Assembly: GCF_016917755.1 (NCBI RefSeq)
Contig: NZ_CP070326.1
Coordinates: 4,092,001-4,156,000, forward strand
Reading direction: 5' to 3'
Length of the DNA: 64,000 nt
Source of the DNA: Streptomyces noursei
Lineage (GTDB): Bacteria > Actinomycetota > Actinomycetes > Streptomycetales > Streptomycetaceae
In this document: in pieces, positions 15,459 to 24,422 of the stretch
Numbering within the stretch: the stretch's first letter is position 1
Layout: each line of letters starts with the position of its first letter
The notes under the pieces: model-generated
Seen by the model: the letters and a program-made list of their open reading frames with translations, nothing else
Told to the model about the DNA's origin: nothing
The model's database searches: none
Program-made: the position numbers and the translations under genes

Positions 15459-15486
15459 GTCCGCAGAGTCCCGCCGATCCACAAGG

Positions 15487-15504
15487 TGCGCAATAGTTTG
15501 TGCA
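15487..15504. promoter_or_regulatory. Candidate Lrp/AsnC operator in the hpd-asnC intergenic region
   Basis: TGCGCAA-TAGT-TTGTGCA is an 18-bp inverted repeat with one arm mismatch. It sits 29-46 bp upstream of hpd and 84 bp upstream of the regulator, in the most AT-rich part of the gap. The size and style fit Lrp/AsnC-type sites. Assignment is by position and symmetry only. Confidence 0.45.
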
Positions 15505-15587
15505 TTTACTGGGCATTCTGTATAGCGACTGGCGGGTACTGCAGAGCGATCTGTACATGATGACCATCGAAATCGGAGGGCGCGGCC

Positions 15588-16055
15588 ATGGCGATCGATC
15601 ATTTGGACGGGGCGTTGCTGGAACTGCTCGCCCGGGAGCCGCGGATCGGCGTGCTGGAGGCGTCCCGCCGGCTGGGGGTGGCCCGCGGGACGGTCCAGGC
15701 GCGCCTGGACCGGCTTCAGTCGAATGGAGTGATCAGGGGTTTCGGGCCGGACGTGGACCCGGCGGCGCTGGGCTATCCGGTGACCGCGTTCGCCACCCTG
15801 GAGATCAAACAGGGCCAAGGCAGCGACGTGCGGGCCCACTTGGCGTCCGTTCCGGAAGTACTGGAGCTGCATACAACGACCGGACACGGGGACATGCTCT
15901 GCAGGCTCGTCGCGCGGTCGAACGCCGATCTCCAGAGGGTGATCGACCGGGTCGTGGGCTTTGATGGCATCGTGCGGGCATCGACGGCGATTGTCATGGA
16001 AAATCCGGTTCCGCTGCGGATCATCCCGTTGGTGAAGCAGGCCGCGGGAGGCTGA
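15588..16055 (+). CDS. Lrp/AsnC family transcriptional regulator
   Basis: 155 aa. N-terminal winged helix: LDGALLELLAREPRIGVLEASRRLGVARGTVQARLDRLQSNGVI. C-terminal RAM/AsnC effector domain: VTAFATLEIKQG, VPEVLELHTTTGHGDMLCRLVAR, DRVVGFDGIVRASTAIVM. GGAGGG precedes the ATG. Position and divergence suggest it senses an aromatic amino acid or its keto acid and controls hpd. Confidence 0.93.
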   Translation: MAIDHLDGALLELLAREPRIGVLEASRRLGVARGTVQARLDRLQSNGVIRGFGPDVDPAALGYPVTAFATLEIKQGQGSDVRAHLASVPEVLELHTTTGHGDMLCRLVARSNADLQRVIDRVVGFDGIVRASTAIVMENPVPLRIIPLVKQAAGG

Positions 16056-16065
16056 CGGCGGCGGG

Positions 16066-16117
16066 CGCTCCCGGCCGGTCCCGGCCGCTTCCGGAGCGAC
16101 CGGGACCACCGGGAGCG
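16066..16117 (+). terminator. Long GC-rich hairpin after the AsnC gene
   Basis: A stem of 9 bp (CGCTCCCGG with CCGGGAGCG), an inner 8-bp stem (GGTCCCGG with CCGGGACC) and a 15-nt loop, starting 11 nt after the stop codon. No T-run follows. It may terminate the regulator transcript or shape the leader of the transporter operon, whose GTG start is 26 bp downstream. Confidence 0.55.
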
Positions 16118-16142
16118 GGCGACGGACGACGGGAGGCGACGG

Positions 16143-16790
16143 GTGAGCTTCTGGGAGTACGTCGGCAGCCGGCACGCCCAGCTGCTGACCGACACGTTCC
16201 AGCACGCCAGCGCGGTCTTCCAGTGCATGGTGATCGCCACCGTCCTGGGCGTCGTCCTCGCCGTCGCCACCTATCGCAGCGAATGGGCCGGCGCGCTCGC
16301 CACGATGACCACCGCGACGATCCTGACCATCCCGTCCCTGGCCATGATCGGCCTGCTGATCCCGGTCGTGGGCCTCGGCGTGGCACCGACCGTCGTCGCG
16401 CTGACCCTGTACGGGCTGCTGCCGGTGGTCCGCAACGCCATCGTGGGGCTGCGCGGGGTGGACCCGGCGCTGGTCGACGCGGCCAAGGGCATCGGGATGT
16501 CGCGGACCGCCCGGCTCTTCCGGGTCGAACTCCCGCTGGCCTGGCCGCCGATCCTCACCGGCATCCGGGTCGCCACCCAGATGCTGATGGGCATCGCGGC
16601 CATCGCCGCCTTCGCCTCGGGCCCCGGCCTCGGCAACGAGATCTTCCGCGGGATCGCCTCGCTGGGCAGCGCCAACGCGCTCAACCAGGTGCTCTCCGGG
16701 ACCCTCGGGATCGTCGTCCTGGCCCTCCTCTTCGACGCCGCCTACGTCCTGATCGGACGCCTGACCATTCCCAGGGGGATCCGTGCCTGA
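16143..16790 (+). CDS. Osmoprotectant/betaine ABC transporter permease (OpuCB type)
   Basis: 215 aa, GTG start with GGGAGG upstream. It has about five membrane helices and the EAA-type loop LVDAAKGIGMSRTARLFRVELPLAWPPI, which contacts the ATPase. The pattern YGLLPVVRNAIVGLRGVDPAL is typical of OpuC/ProW-family permeases for quaternary amines (glycine betaine, choline, carnitine). It is the first gene of a four-gene operon; its 3' end overlaps the ATPase gene by 8 bp. Confidence 0.92.
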   Translation: MSFWEYVGSRHAQLLTDTFQHASAVFQCMVIATVLGVVLAVATYRSEWAGALATMTTATILTIPSLAMIGLLIPVVGLGVAPTVVALTLYGLLPVVRNAIVGLRGVDPALVDAAKGIGMSRTARLFRVELPLAWPPILTGIRVATQMLMGIAAIAAFASGPGLGNEIFRGIASLGSANALNQVLSGTLGIVVLALLFDAAYVLIGRLTIPRGIRA

Positions 16791-18099
16791 GCCGTACGCG
16801 AGCTACGGGAGCAACACCGACGCCCCGCAGACGGCCGCGCGGCCGGCCGGCTCGACGGGCGCCGCCATCCGCCTGGAGCACCTGACGAAGATCTACCCGG
16901 GCAACCCCGCCCCGGCGGTGGACGACGTCAGCATGGAGATCAAGGCCGGCGAGACGGTGGTCTTCGTCGGGCCGTCCGGCTGCGGCAAGTCCACCACGCT
17001 CAAGATGATCAACCGGCTGATCGAGCCGACCTCGGGCCGGATCCGGATCGGCGACGAGGACGTCACCGCGATCGACCCGGTCGGGCTGCGCCGCAAGGTC
17101 GGCTACGCCATCCAGGCGTCCGGGCTCTTCCCGCACATGACGGTGGCGCAGAACATCGCGCTGGTGCCGCGGATGACCGGCTGGTCGAAGGCGCGGACCC
17201 GGGCCCGGGTCGAGGAGATGCTCGACCTGGTCGGCCTGGATCCGGGCGAGTTCCACCACCGCTACCCCCGGCAGCTCTCCGGCGGCCAGCAGCAGCGCGT
17301 CGGGGTGGCCCGCGCGCTCGCCGCCGACCCGCCGGTGCTGCTGATGGACGAGCCGTTCGGCGCCGTGGACCCGATCACCCGCGACCACCTCCAGGACGAG
17401 CTGATCCGGCTCCAGCACGAGCTGCACAAGACGATCGTCTTCGTCACCCACGACTTCGACGAGGCGATCAAACTCGGCGACCGGATCGCGGTGCTCCGCG
17501 AACGCTCGCACATCGCCCAGTTCGACACCCCGGAGGCCATCCTCACCAACCCGGCGGACGACTTCGTCTCCGGCTTCGTGGGCGCCGGGGCGGCGCTCAA
17601 GCGGCTGAACCTGACCCGGGTGCGGGACGTGGAGGTGGTGGACTTCCCCACCGCGCAGCTCGACGACCCGCTCCAGTCGATCTTCGACCTGCTGCGCGAC
17701 GGCCCCACCAACGAGGTGCTGCTGCTGGACCGCCACCGCCGCCCGTACAAGTGGCTGCGCCGCGGCGACCTCTCGCGCGCCAAGCAGTCGCTGGCCCGGG
17801 CCGGCACGCTGGTCACCGACACGGTGACCCGGGACGCGACGCTGCGGGACGCCCTGGAGGCGGTGCTGACCGACAGCGCGGGCCGGGTCCCGGTCACCGG
17901 CCGGCGCGGCGAGTTCCTCGGTGTGGTCGACATGGAGACGCTGATGAACAACGTCCACGAACTGCTGGAGGCGGACCGCCTGGAGGCCCTGGAGCACCAG
18001 CACGAGCTCCGGGCGCTGGGCGCCCACCGGACCCAGCTCGCCCAGGAGGGCCTGGACGGCGCCGGCGGGCCCGAGGGCGGCGCGGGGGGCCGGGCGTGA
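16783..18099 (+). CDS. Osmoprotectant ABC transporter ATPase with CBS domains (OpuCA type)
   Basis: 438 aa, GTG start. Walker A GPSGCGKSTT, Q-loop YAIQASGLFPHMT, signature LSGGQQQRVGVARALA, Walker B VLLMDEPFGAVDP and H-loop FVTHDFDEA. After residue ~260 there is a CBS-type regulatory region (TLVTDTVTRDATLRDALEAVLTDSAGRVPVTGRRGEFLGVVDMETLM), as in OpuCA/OpuA ATPases that sense ionic strength. The C-terminal tail is helical and Glu/His-rich, then Gly-rich. It overlaps both neighbours, so the operon is translationally coupled. Confidence 0.95.
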   Translation: MPEPYASYGSNTDAPQTAARPAGSTGAAIRLEHLTKIYPGNPAPAVDDVSMEIKAGETVVFVGPSGCGKSTTLKMINRLIEPTSGRIRIGDEDVTAIDPVGLRRKVGYAIQASGLFPHMTVAQNIALVPRMTGWSKARTRARVEEMLDLVGLDPGEFHHRYPRQLSGGQQQRVGVARALAADPPVLLMDEPFGAVDPITRDHLQDELIRLQHELHKTIVFVTHDFDEAIKLGDRIAVLRERSHIAQFDTPEAILTNPADDFVSGFVGAGAALKRLNLTRVRDVEVVDFPTAQLDDPLQSIFDLLRDGPTNEVLLLDRHRRPYKWLRRGDLSRAKQSLARAGTLVTDTVTRDATLRDALEAVLTDSAGRVPVTGRRGEFLGVVDMETLMNNVHELLEADRLEALEHQHELRALGAHRTQLAQEGLDGAGGPEGGAGGRA

Positions 18100-18992
18100 C
18101 GCCCGGCGTGACGCCCGGCGCGTCCCCGGACGGCGGAGGCCGCCGCCGTCCGCCGGACGGACCCGCCGGGGCGGCCCTCCCGGACGACGCGGAGACCGCG
18201 GAGCGGGAGCTGGCGGCCGGGACGGCGCCCACCGCGTCCCTCGCCCCCGGCGGGCGGCGGATCAGCTGGCAGAAGTGGACGTGCATGCCGGCGTTCCTGG
18301 CCGCCGCGCTGCTGGCCACCTGGCTGTGGTTCCGGGGCGCCCGCCTGGACTCCATCGCCCACCAGGCGGTCGATCACGGCAAGGTGTGGCTGGCGCTGCG
18401 CCAGCACGTCCAACTGACCGCGATCTCCACCGTCTTCGTGCTGGTGATCGCGATCCCGCTGGGCATCGCGCTGACCCGGCCGTGGCTGCGCCGGGCCACC
18501 CCGGTCGCGATGGCCTTCGCCAACCTCGGGCAGGCCGTCCCGGCGCTGGGCCTGCTGGTGCTGCTGGTCATCTGGCTGGGCATCGGCGCCCGTTCGGCGA
18601 TCGTCGGCATGGTGGTCTACGCCGTCCTGCCGGTGCTGGCCAACACCCTCGCCGGGCTGCGCGGCATCGACCCGACGCTGACCGAGGCGGCGCGCGGCAT
18701 CGGCATGTCCCCGATGGGCGTGCTGTCCAAGGTCGAGCTCCCGCTGGCCGTCCCGCTGATCCTGGCCGGGGTGCGCACCGCGCTGGTGCTGAACGTGGGC
18801 ACCGCGACGCTGGCCACGTTCGGCGGGGGCGGCGGCCTCGGCGATCTGATCTCGGCGGGCATCATCACCCAGCGGATGCCGGTGCTGATCCTGGGCTCGG
18901 TGCTGACCGTGGCGCTGGCGCTGCTGGTGGAGTGGCTGGCCTCGCTGGCCGAACTGCTGCTGCGCCCGCGCGGGTTGGAGGTGGCGACGTGA
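18096..18992 (+). CDS. Osmoprotectant ABC transporter permease (OpuCD type)
   Basis: 298 aa from the GTG at 18096, which overlaps the ATPase stop (GTGA); another in-frame GTG is at 18108. The first ~75 residues are Pro/Gly/Ala-rich and probably cytosolic. Five to six membrane helices follow. The EAA loop LTEAARGIGMSPMGVLSKVELPLAVPLILAGVRTALVL is clear. It pairs with the first permease to form the heterodimeric channel. Confidence 0.92.
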   Translation: MTPGVTPGASPDGGGRRRPPDGPAGAALPDDAETAERELAAGTAPTASLAPGGRRISWQKWTCMPAFLAAALLATWLWFRGARLDSIAHQAVDHGKVWLALRQHVQLTAISTVFVLVIAIPLGIALTRPWLRRATPVAMAFANLGQAVPALGLLVLLVIWLGIGARSAIVGMVVYAVLPVLANTLAGLRGIDPTLTEAARGIGMSPMGVLSKVELPLAVPLILAGVRTALVLNVGTATLATFGGGGGLGDLISAGIITQRMPVLILGSVLTVALALLVEWLASLAELLLRPRGLEVAT

Positions 18993-19996
18993 GGGGGGCG
19001 CGAGGGACGCGGGGGACGCGGCGGGCGGGCGGGGCGGCCGGCGCGGCGCTGCTGGCCGCCGCGCTGCTCGGTGGCTGCGGGCTGGTCAGCGGCAGCCCGA
19101 TGTCCGACGACGTCAGGCCGGGGACGGTGGGCCGCGGCCTGCCCCTCAAGGGGGCCGACCTGACCGTCACGTCCAAGGAGTTCACCGAGAACATCGTCCT
19201 GGGCCAGATCATGGGGCTGATGTTCAAGGCGGCCGGCGCCACCGTCATCGACAAGACCAACATCCAGGGCACCATCGGCGCCCGCGAGGCGGTCCGCACC
19301 GGCACCGCGGACGGGATGTACGAGTACACCGGCACCGGCTGGATCACCCACCTCGGCCACGAGAAGCCGATCCCGGACCCGCACCAGCAGTGGGTGGCGG
19401 TGCGGGACGCCGACCTCCGCAACGGCATCGTCTGGCTGCCGCCGTCCCGGCTGAACAACACCTACGCGCTGGCGCTGAACGCCGCCAACGAGAAGAAGTA
19501 CGGGGTGCGCACCCTCTCCGACGTCGCGGCGCTGCTGAAGAAGGACCCCGGCGCGGTCACCCTGTGCGTGGAGAACGAGTTCGCCACCCGCAACGACGGC
19601 CTGCCCGGGATGGCGAAGGCGTACGGCATGGACATCCCGCCGGGGAACGTCCGGCGGATGACCGGCGGCGTGGTCTACACCGAGACGGCGAAGGGGACGT
19701 CCTGCACGTTCGGCGAGGTGTTCACCACCGACGGCCGGATCAAGGCGATGGGGCTGACCGTCCTCGCCGACGACAAGCACTTCTTCCCGAACTACAACGC
19801 GGCGCCGGAGATCAACGCCGCCGCGCTGCGCCGCCACCCGCAGATCGCCGAGATCCTCGCCCCGGTCACCGCCGCCCTGGACAACGACGTCGCCCGCAAG
19901 CTCAACGCCGAGGTCGACGTCGAGGGCCGGGATCCGCACCAGGTCGCCAAGGCGTGGCTGGTGAAGAAGGGGTTCATCAAGGAGGGCGGCGGCTGA
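18989..19996 (+). CDS. Osmoprotectant-binding lipoprotein (OpuCC/ProX type)
   Basis: 335 aa, GTG start overlapping the permease stop (GTGA). A lipoprotein signal (RRAGGAAGAALLAAALLGGC) places the lipidated Cys at residue 30. The binding domain begins LTVTSKEFTENIVLGQIMGLMFKAAGATV. It contains GTADGMYEYTGTGWITHL, RLNNTYALALNA and NYNAAPEINAAAL, all typical of OpuAC-type binding proteins for betaine or choline. It completes the permease-ATPase-permease-binding protein operon, expected to import compatible solutes under osmotic stress. Confidence 0.95.
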   Translation: MRGARGTRGTRRAGGAAGAALLAAALLGGCGLVSGSPMSDDVRPGTVGRGLPLKGADLTVTSKEFTENIVLGQIMGLMFKAAGATVIDKTNIQGTIGAREAVRTGTADGMYEYTGTGWITHLGHEKPIPDPHQQWVAVRDADLRNGIVWLPPSRLNNTYALALNAANEKKYGVRTLSDVAALLKKDPGAVTLCVENEFATRNDGLPGMAKAYGMDIPPGNVRRMTGGVVYTETAKGTSCTFGEVFTTDGRIKAMGLTVLADDKHFFPNYNAAPEINAAALRRHPQIAEILAPVTAALDNDVARKLNAEVDVEGRDPHQVAKAWLVKKGFIKEGGG

Positions 19997-20132
19997 GGCC
20001 CCGCCGGTGAAGGGCGTGTGCGGAAAAGGCCCAGGCCCCCTCGCAAGATCACGTATGGTGTGCCCCACCTGAAAACGAACAAGTGTCGCAGTCGCCGCAA
20101 CCGCGACCGCGACAGGGGGAAGGAAGAACGCC

Positions 20133-20558
20133 ATGAAGGCATCCCGCATCCGGCGCGGTGTCGCCGGTGTCGCCACCGTCGTCGCCCTGGCCGGGGCCGG
20201 CGTCCTGGCCACCGCGCCGATGGCCGCGGCCAAGGCCAACCTGATCGCCATCAACAAGGTCGCGCTGGACGGGCCGGGCCTGCGGGTGAACGTCACGTAC
20301 TCCTGCGACCCCGGCATGAACCACCAGCTGGTCGCCAACGCCGAGGAGATCACCTCGTCCAAGCTCAAGGGGTACGGCGCGGGCACCATCAAGGTCGACA
20401 AGCTCGTCTGCGACTACGCCGACCACACCGCACAGGTCCGACTCAAGCCCGCCGCCACCCTGGGCTTCGAGAAGGGCGACAAGGTGAAGGTCACCGTCTT
20501 CTACTTCGACGAGGACGGCTTCCGCTACGCCGACACGACGGCCACCGCCACTGTCTGA
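20133..20558 (+). CDS. Small secreted protein of unknown function
   Basis: 141 aa. AGGGGGAAGGAAG precedes the ATG. A Sec signal peptide (KASRIRRGVAGVATVVALAGAGVLATAPMAAA) ends near residue 33. The mature part is an Ig-like beta-rich domain with two Cys residues (VTYSCDPGMNHQLV and KLVCDYADHTAQV), likely disulfide-bonded. I do not recognise a named family. A possible -10 (TATGGT) is at about 20053, roughly 75 nt upstream. Confidence 0.85.
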   Translation: MKASRIRRGVAGVATVVALAGAGVLATAPMAAAKANLIAINKVALDGPGLRVNVTYSCDPGMNHQLVANAEEITSSKLKGYGAGTIKVDKLVCDYADHTAQVRLKPAATLGFEKGDKVKVTVFYFDEDGFRYADTTATATV

Positions 20559-20590
20559 GCGTGACGCCGACCGCCCTTGAGGCCCTGGAC

Positions 20591-21379
20591 TCAGGCGCCG
20601 GTGCAACTAGGCACCGCACCACCGGAGTTGAGGGCCTTGAGGGCGTCCACCGCGCCGTCCAGGGTGGTGACGGGGATCAGCCGCATCCCCTTGGGGAGTT
20701 CGGCCCGGGCGTCGGTGCACTCCTTGCGCGGGACGAGGAAGACCGTCGCGCCGTCGCGGCGCGCGGCCTGGGTCTTGAGCGCCACCCCGCCGACCGCGCC
20801 GACCGCGCCGTCGGCGTCGATGGTGCCGGTCCCCGCGATGGTCCGGCCGCCGGTGAGGTCGTGTCCGGCGCCGTCGCCGTCCAGCTTGTCGACGATGCCC
20901 AGCGCGAACATCAGGCCGGCGCTGGGCCCGCCGATGTCCGCCAGGCTCAGGGTGACCTTGACGTCCTTGGCGGACTTGCCCAGTCGGTTCAGCGCGGCGT
21001 GGGTGGCGGTCTCCTGGGACTGCTTCATCTGCTCCGCGTTGTGCTCGGCGATCTCCTCGGTGTTGTTGCCCACCGGGTAGACCGAGTCCCGCGGCATCAC
21101 CGCCTCGTCGGTGCGGAACCACGCCCGGACGACGTCCGGCAGGTGGACCGAGGCGTCCGGTCCGGTGGCGGTGATCGAGGTCATCCGCAGCTGACCGCTG
21201 GTGTCGCGGGTGCGGACACCGGAGATGGTGATCACCGGCTTGCCCTTGTCGTCACCGAGGACGTTGGCCGTCACACCCGGATACGCGACCGAGTAGGGCA
21301 GCGGCGCCAGGGCCGCGGTCACGAGGACGGCGAGGACGAGGGCGGTGCAGACCAGCAGGGCACGGGCGCGTGAGGACAC
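20591..21379 (-). CDS. Membrane-anchored Lon-like (S16) serine protease without PDZ domain
   Basis: 262 aa. An N-terminal membrane anchor (ALLVCTALVLAVLVTAALAPL) is followed by PYSVAYPGVTANVLG, as in YlbL-type proteins. The C-terminal S16 domain has the catalytic Ser in GGPSAGLMFALG (near residue 150) and Lys in VGGVALKTQAA (near residue 200), with the TGTIDADGAVGAVGG loop of Lon. The usual YlbL PDZ domain between anchor and protease is absent and the protein is correspondingly short. Likely role is proteolysis of envelope substrates. Convergent with the secreted protein gene (32 bp gap). Confidence 0.88.
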   Translation of the reverse strand: MSSRARALLVCTALVLAVLVTAALAPLPYSVAYPGVTANVLGDDKGKPVITISGVRTRDTSGQLRMTSITATGPDASVHLPDVVRAWFRTDEAVMPRDSVYPVGNNTEEIAEHNAEQMKQSQETATHAALNRLGKSAKDVKVTLSLADIGGPSAGLMFALGIVDKLDGDGAGHDLTGGRTIAGTGTIDADGAVGAVGGVALKTQAARRDGATVFLVPRKECTDARAELPKGMRLIPVTTLDGAVDALKALNSGGAVPSCTGA

Positions 21380-21508
21380 CCCGCCACCCTAAATGACCCC
21401 CACCCCATCCGCGCCGCGCGGCGCCCTGGGCACACGGCAGGGCCACGGGGTCACCACACGGAATACGTGATCGTCACCGGTCGCGGACGGTCGACGGCCG
21501 CCGCGGCC

Positions 21509-22150
21509 TCAGCGCAGCGCCTCGGAGACCTCCCGGGCCGCGTCCACCACCCGCGCCCCGATCCGCTCCCCGACGTTGTCGGTGAGCAGCACCACGCCCA
21601 CGCTGCCCTCGATCCCGCTGACGCCGAGCAGCGGCGCCGCGGCACCGCTGGCCCCGGCCTCCAACTCCCCGTGCGTCAGGGCGAGTCCACCGTCCTGGAG
21701 GCGGCCCTGGCGGGCCTTGAGGATCGCCCGCCCGGCGGCGCCGCGGTCCAGCGGGTGACGGAAACCGGCCCGGTAGGCGACGTGGTAGTCGGTCCAGGTC
21801 GGTTCGACGACCGCGACCGCCAGCGCCTCGGCGCCGTCGACGAGGGTCAGGTGCGCGGTGGCGCCGACGTCCTCGGCCAGCGAGCGCAGGGCCGGCAGCG
21901 CGGCCTCCCTGACCAGCGGATGGACCTGACGGCCCAGGCGCAGCACGCCCAGTCCCACCCGGGCCCGACCACCGGCGTCCCGGCGCACCAGTGCGTGCTG
22001 CTCCAGCGTCGCCAGCAGGCGGTAGACCACGGTGCGGTTGACGCCGAGCTTGTGCGAGAGCTCGGTGACGGTCAGCCCGTGATCGGTGTCGGCGAGCAGT
22101 TTGAGGACGCGCAGTCCCCGGTCGAGCGTCTGGGAGGTCTCTGCAGTCAC
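21509..22150 (-). CDS. IclR-family transcriptional regulator
   Basis: 213 aa from the GTG at 22150, preceded by AGGAGGGGG. N-terminal winged helix: LDRGLRVLKLLADTDHGLTVTELSHKLGVNRTVVYRLLATLEQHALVRR. The C-terminal effector domain contains VREAALPALRSLAEDVGATAHLTLVDG and the ASGAAAPLLGVSGIEGSVGVVL segment. IclR regulators sense small metabolites, often in aromatic or short-chain acid catabolism. The target is not obvious from neighbours. An inverted repeat lies just upstream of the start (22194-22213). Confidence 0.92.
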   Translation of the reverse strand: MTAETSQTLDRGLRVLKLLADTDHGLTVTELSHKLGVNRTVVYRLLATLEQHALVRRDAGGRARVGLGVLRLGRQVHPLVREAALPALRSLAEDVGATAHLTLVDGAEALAVAVVEPTWTDYHVAYRAGFRHPLDRGAAGRAILKARQGRLQDGGLALTHGELEAGASGAAAPLLGVSGIEGSVGVVLLTDNVGERIGARVVDAAREVSEALR

Positions 22151-22517
22151 GACGCCCCCTCCTGAGGTGAGTGGCGGCGTCCGTACACGGCGTGCTGTTC
22201 GTCCCGGAACAGCGCCCAAGAGCCGCCGGCCGCTTTGCACCGGCTGCGCTCCGCGGCGGCGCTGCCACGGGGCGTGTGTGTGACCGGGACAGTAGCGAGC
22301 CACTCCGGTCAGCGGAAGAGCGCGTCCAGAATCCGGGCTTTCCCGCCGGGAATATCCCGGCTCGTCCGCACCGCGGTCCGTCTCCGTTGGGGCCATCTTG
22401 CGCCACCCCGCGGCGGGGTGGCAGTACGCCTCACAAGCCCCTACGGCGACACCGCGCCACGCACTCTCACCGCACCCTCACAGAACCCCCATCGGGCCGC
22501 CACGGAACGGCTCCTCC
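22151..22517. other. Intergenic region upstream of the IclR gene
   Basis: 367 bp between the helicase stop and the IclR start, both on the minus strand. It contains a 7-bp inverted repeat GCTGTTC-N6-GAACAGC (22194-22213) close to the IclR start, and CCGGGA-ATA-TCCCGG (22346-22360). No credible small gene is seen; the overlapping open frames have the composition of antisense shadows. Confidence 0.5.
22194..22213. promoter_or_regulatory. Candidate operator upstream of the IclR gene
   Basis: Perfect 7-bp arms (GCTGTTC and GAACAGC) with a 6-nt spacer, 44-63 bp upstream of the GTG start. IclR proteins commonly autoregulate through palindromes containing GTTC/GAAC. This is inference from position and symmetry. 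Confidence 0.4.
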
Positions 22518-24311
22518 TCAGCGCATCCGCGTGGCCCACTCCCGCACCTTCTTGATGCGCTCGTTGAGCTGCCCGGCCGTCGCCTCCGCGCTCGGCGGGC
22601 CGCCGCACACCCGGCGCAGCTCGGTGTGGATCACCCCGTGCGGCTTGCCGCTCTGGTGGACGTAGGCACCCACCAGCGTGTTGAGCTGCTTGCGCAGCTC
22701 CAGCATTTCCTTGTGCGAGACCACCGGCCGCCGCTCGGCGGGCAGTTCCAGCAGGTCCGCCTCGGAGTCCGGTTTCTTCCGGCTGTGCGCTATCTGTCGG
22801 GCCTGCCGCTTCTGGAGCAGCAGCTGCACCTGGTCGGGCTCCAGCAGCCCGGGAATGCCGAGGTAGTCCTGCTCCTCCTCGCTGCCCGCGTGCGCCTGCA
22901 TGCCGAACTCGGCGCCGTCGTAGAGCACCCGGTCGAAGACCGCCTCCGACTCCAGCGCCTCGAACGAGAACTGCTCCTGCTCCCCGGTGTCCTCGTCCTG
23001 CTCCTTGTTCGCCTCGTCCATCTCCTTCTCGGACTCGGCGTACGGGTCCTCCTCGCCGTCCTTCTTCGGCTTGTCCAGGACGTGGTCGCGCTCGACCTCC
23101 ATCTCGTTGGCGAAGCCGAGCAGCATCGGGACGGTGGGCAGGAAGACGGACGCGGTCTCGCCGCGCTTGCGGGACCGGACGAAGCGGCCGACCGCCTGCG
23201 CGAAGAACAGCGGGGTGGAGATCGTGGTGGCGTAGACGCCGACCGCGAGCCGGGGCACGTCCACGCCCTCGGACACCATCCGGACCGCGACCATCCAGCG
23301 GTCGTCGGAGTGCGAGAAGTCGTCGATGCGCTGCGAGGCGCCCGCGTCGTCGGAGAGCACCAGGGTCGCGCCCTGCCCGGTGATCTCCCGGATCAGCTTG
23401 GCGTACGCCCGGGCCTGCTCCTGGTCGGAGGCGATGACCAGGGCGCCGGCGTCCGGGATGCCCTTGCGGACCTCGGTCAGCCGCCGGTCGGCGGCCCGCA
23501 GCACGTTCGGCATCCAGTCGCCGCGCGGGTCCAGCGCGGTGCGCCACGCCTGGGAGACGGCGTCCTTGGTCATCGGCTCGCCCAGCCGGGCCGCGATCTC
23601 GTCGCCGGCCTTGGTGCGCCAGCGCATGTTGCCGCTGTAGGAGAGGAAGATGACCGGCCGGACGACGCCGTCGGCCAGCGCGTTGCCGTAGCCGTAGGTG
23701 TAGTCGGCGGACGACCGGCGGATGCCGTCGTTGCCCTCCTCGTACGCCACGAACGGGATCGGGTTGGTGTCGGAGCGGAACGGGGTGCCGGTCAGCGCCA
23801 GCCGCCGGGTCGCCGGCTCGAACGCCTCCAGGCACGCCTCGCCCCACGACTTCGAGTCGCCGGCGTGGTGGATCTCGTCCAGGATCACCAGGGTCTTGCG
23901 CTGCTCGATGCGGTTGCGGTGCAGCATCGGGCGGACGCCGACGCCGGCGTAGGTGATCGCGATGCCGTGGTACTCGCGGCCCAGCGGGCCGGCGCTGTAC
24001 TCCGGGTCGAGCTTGATCCCGATCCGGGCCGCGGCCTCCGCCCACTGCTTCTTCAGGTGCTCGGTCGGCGCGACCACCGTGACCTGCTGCACGACGTGGT
24101 GGTGCAGCAGCCACGAGGCGAGGGTGAGCGCGAAGGTGGTCTTGCCGGCGCCGGGCGTGGCCACGGCGAGGAAGTCCCTGGGCTGGGTCTGGATGTACCG
24201 GTCCATGGCCGCCTGCTGCCAGGCACGCAGCTTGTTCGCGGTACCCCACGGGGCCCGGCCCGGGAAGGCCGGGGACAGGTGATGGCTGTTGGTGGCGCTG
24301 GTGGTAGTCAC
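22518..24311 (-). CDS. DEAD/DEAH-box superfamily II helicase
   Basis: 597 aa. Motif I TPGAGKTT (near residue 50), motif II DEIHH (near residue 143), motif III LTGTPFRSD, motif VI QAVGRFVRSRKRG, and EGVDVPRLAVG of the second RecA domain. The C-terminal ~200 residues contain a very acidic stretch (EEDPYAESEKEMDEANKEQDEDTGEQEQ) and a helical region. This is a widespread actinobacterial SF2 ATPase related in layout to UvrB/ResIII/XPB-like proteins. The substrate, DNA or RNA, is unknown. The last aa are basic and helical (LNERIKKVREWATRMR). Confidence 0.92.
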   Translation of the reverse strand: MTTTSATNSHHLSPAFPGRAPWGTANKLRAWQQAAMDRYIQTQPRDFLAVATPGAGKTTFALTLASWLLHHHVVQQVTVVAPTEHLKKQWAEAAARIGIKLDPEYSAGPLGREYHGIAITYAGVGVRPMLHRNRIEQRKTLVILDEIHHAGDSKSWGEACLEAFEPATRRLALTGTPFRSDTNPIPFVAYEEGNDGIRRSSADYTYGYGNALADGVVRPVIFLSYSGNMRWRTKAGDEIAARLGEPMTKDAVSQAWRTALDPRGDWMPNVLRAADRRLTEVRKGIPDAGALVIASDQEQARAYAKLIREITGQGATLVLSDDAGASQRIDDFSHSDDRWMVAVRMVSEGVDVPRLAVGVYATTISTPLFFAQAVGRFVRSRKRGETASVFLPTVPMLLGFANEMEVERDHVLDKPKKDGEEDPYAESEKEMDEANKEQDEDTGEQEQFSFEALESEAVFDRVLYDGAEFGMQAHAGSEEEQDYLGIPGLLEPDQVQLLLQKRQARQIAHSRKKPDSEADLLELPAERRPVVSHKEMLELRKQLNTLVGAYVHQSGKPHGVIHTELRRVCGGPPSAEATAGQLNERIKKVREWATRMR

Positions 24312-24422
24312 GGTCTCCGTCGGCTGAGGTCGGCGATCGGCAACCGCGTCAGCCTACCGGTGCCCCGCTCGCCGCCCGGCGCGGAACGCCCGCTCCCGCC
24401 CGGGGGTGGGAGCGAGGTCACA

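Noticed and set aside
14301..16205. Extending hpd upstream through the open frame to 16205
   Set aside because: Would overlap the divergent AsnC regulator entirely; HPPD length and start fit 15458.
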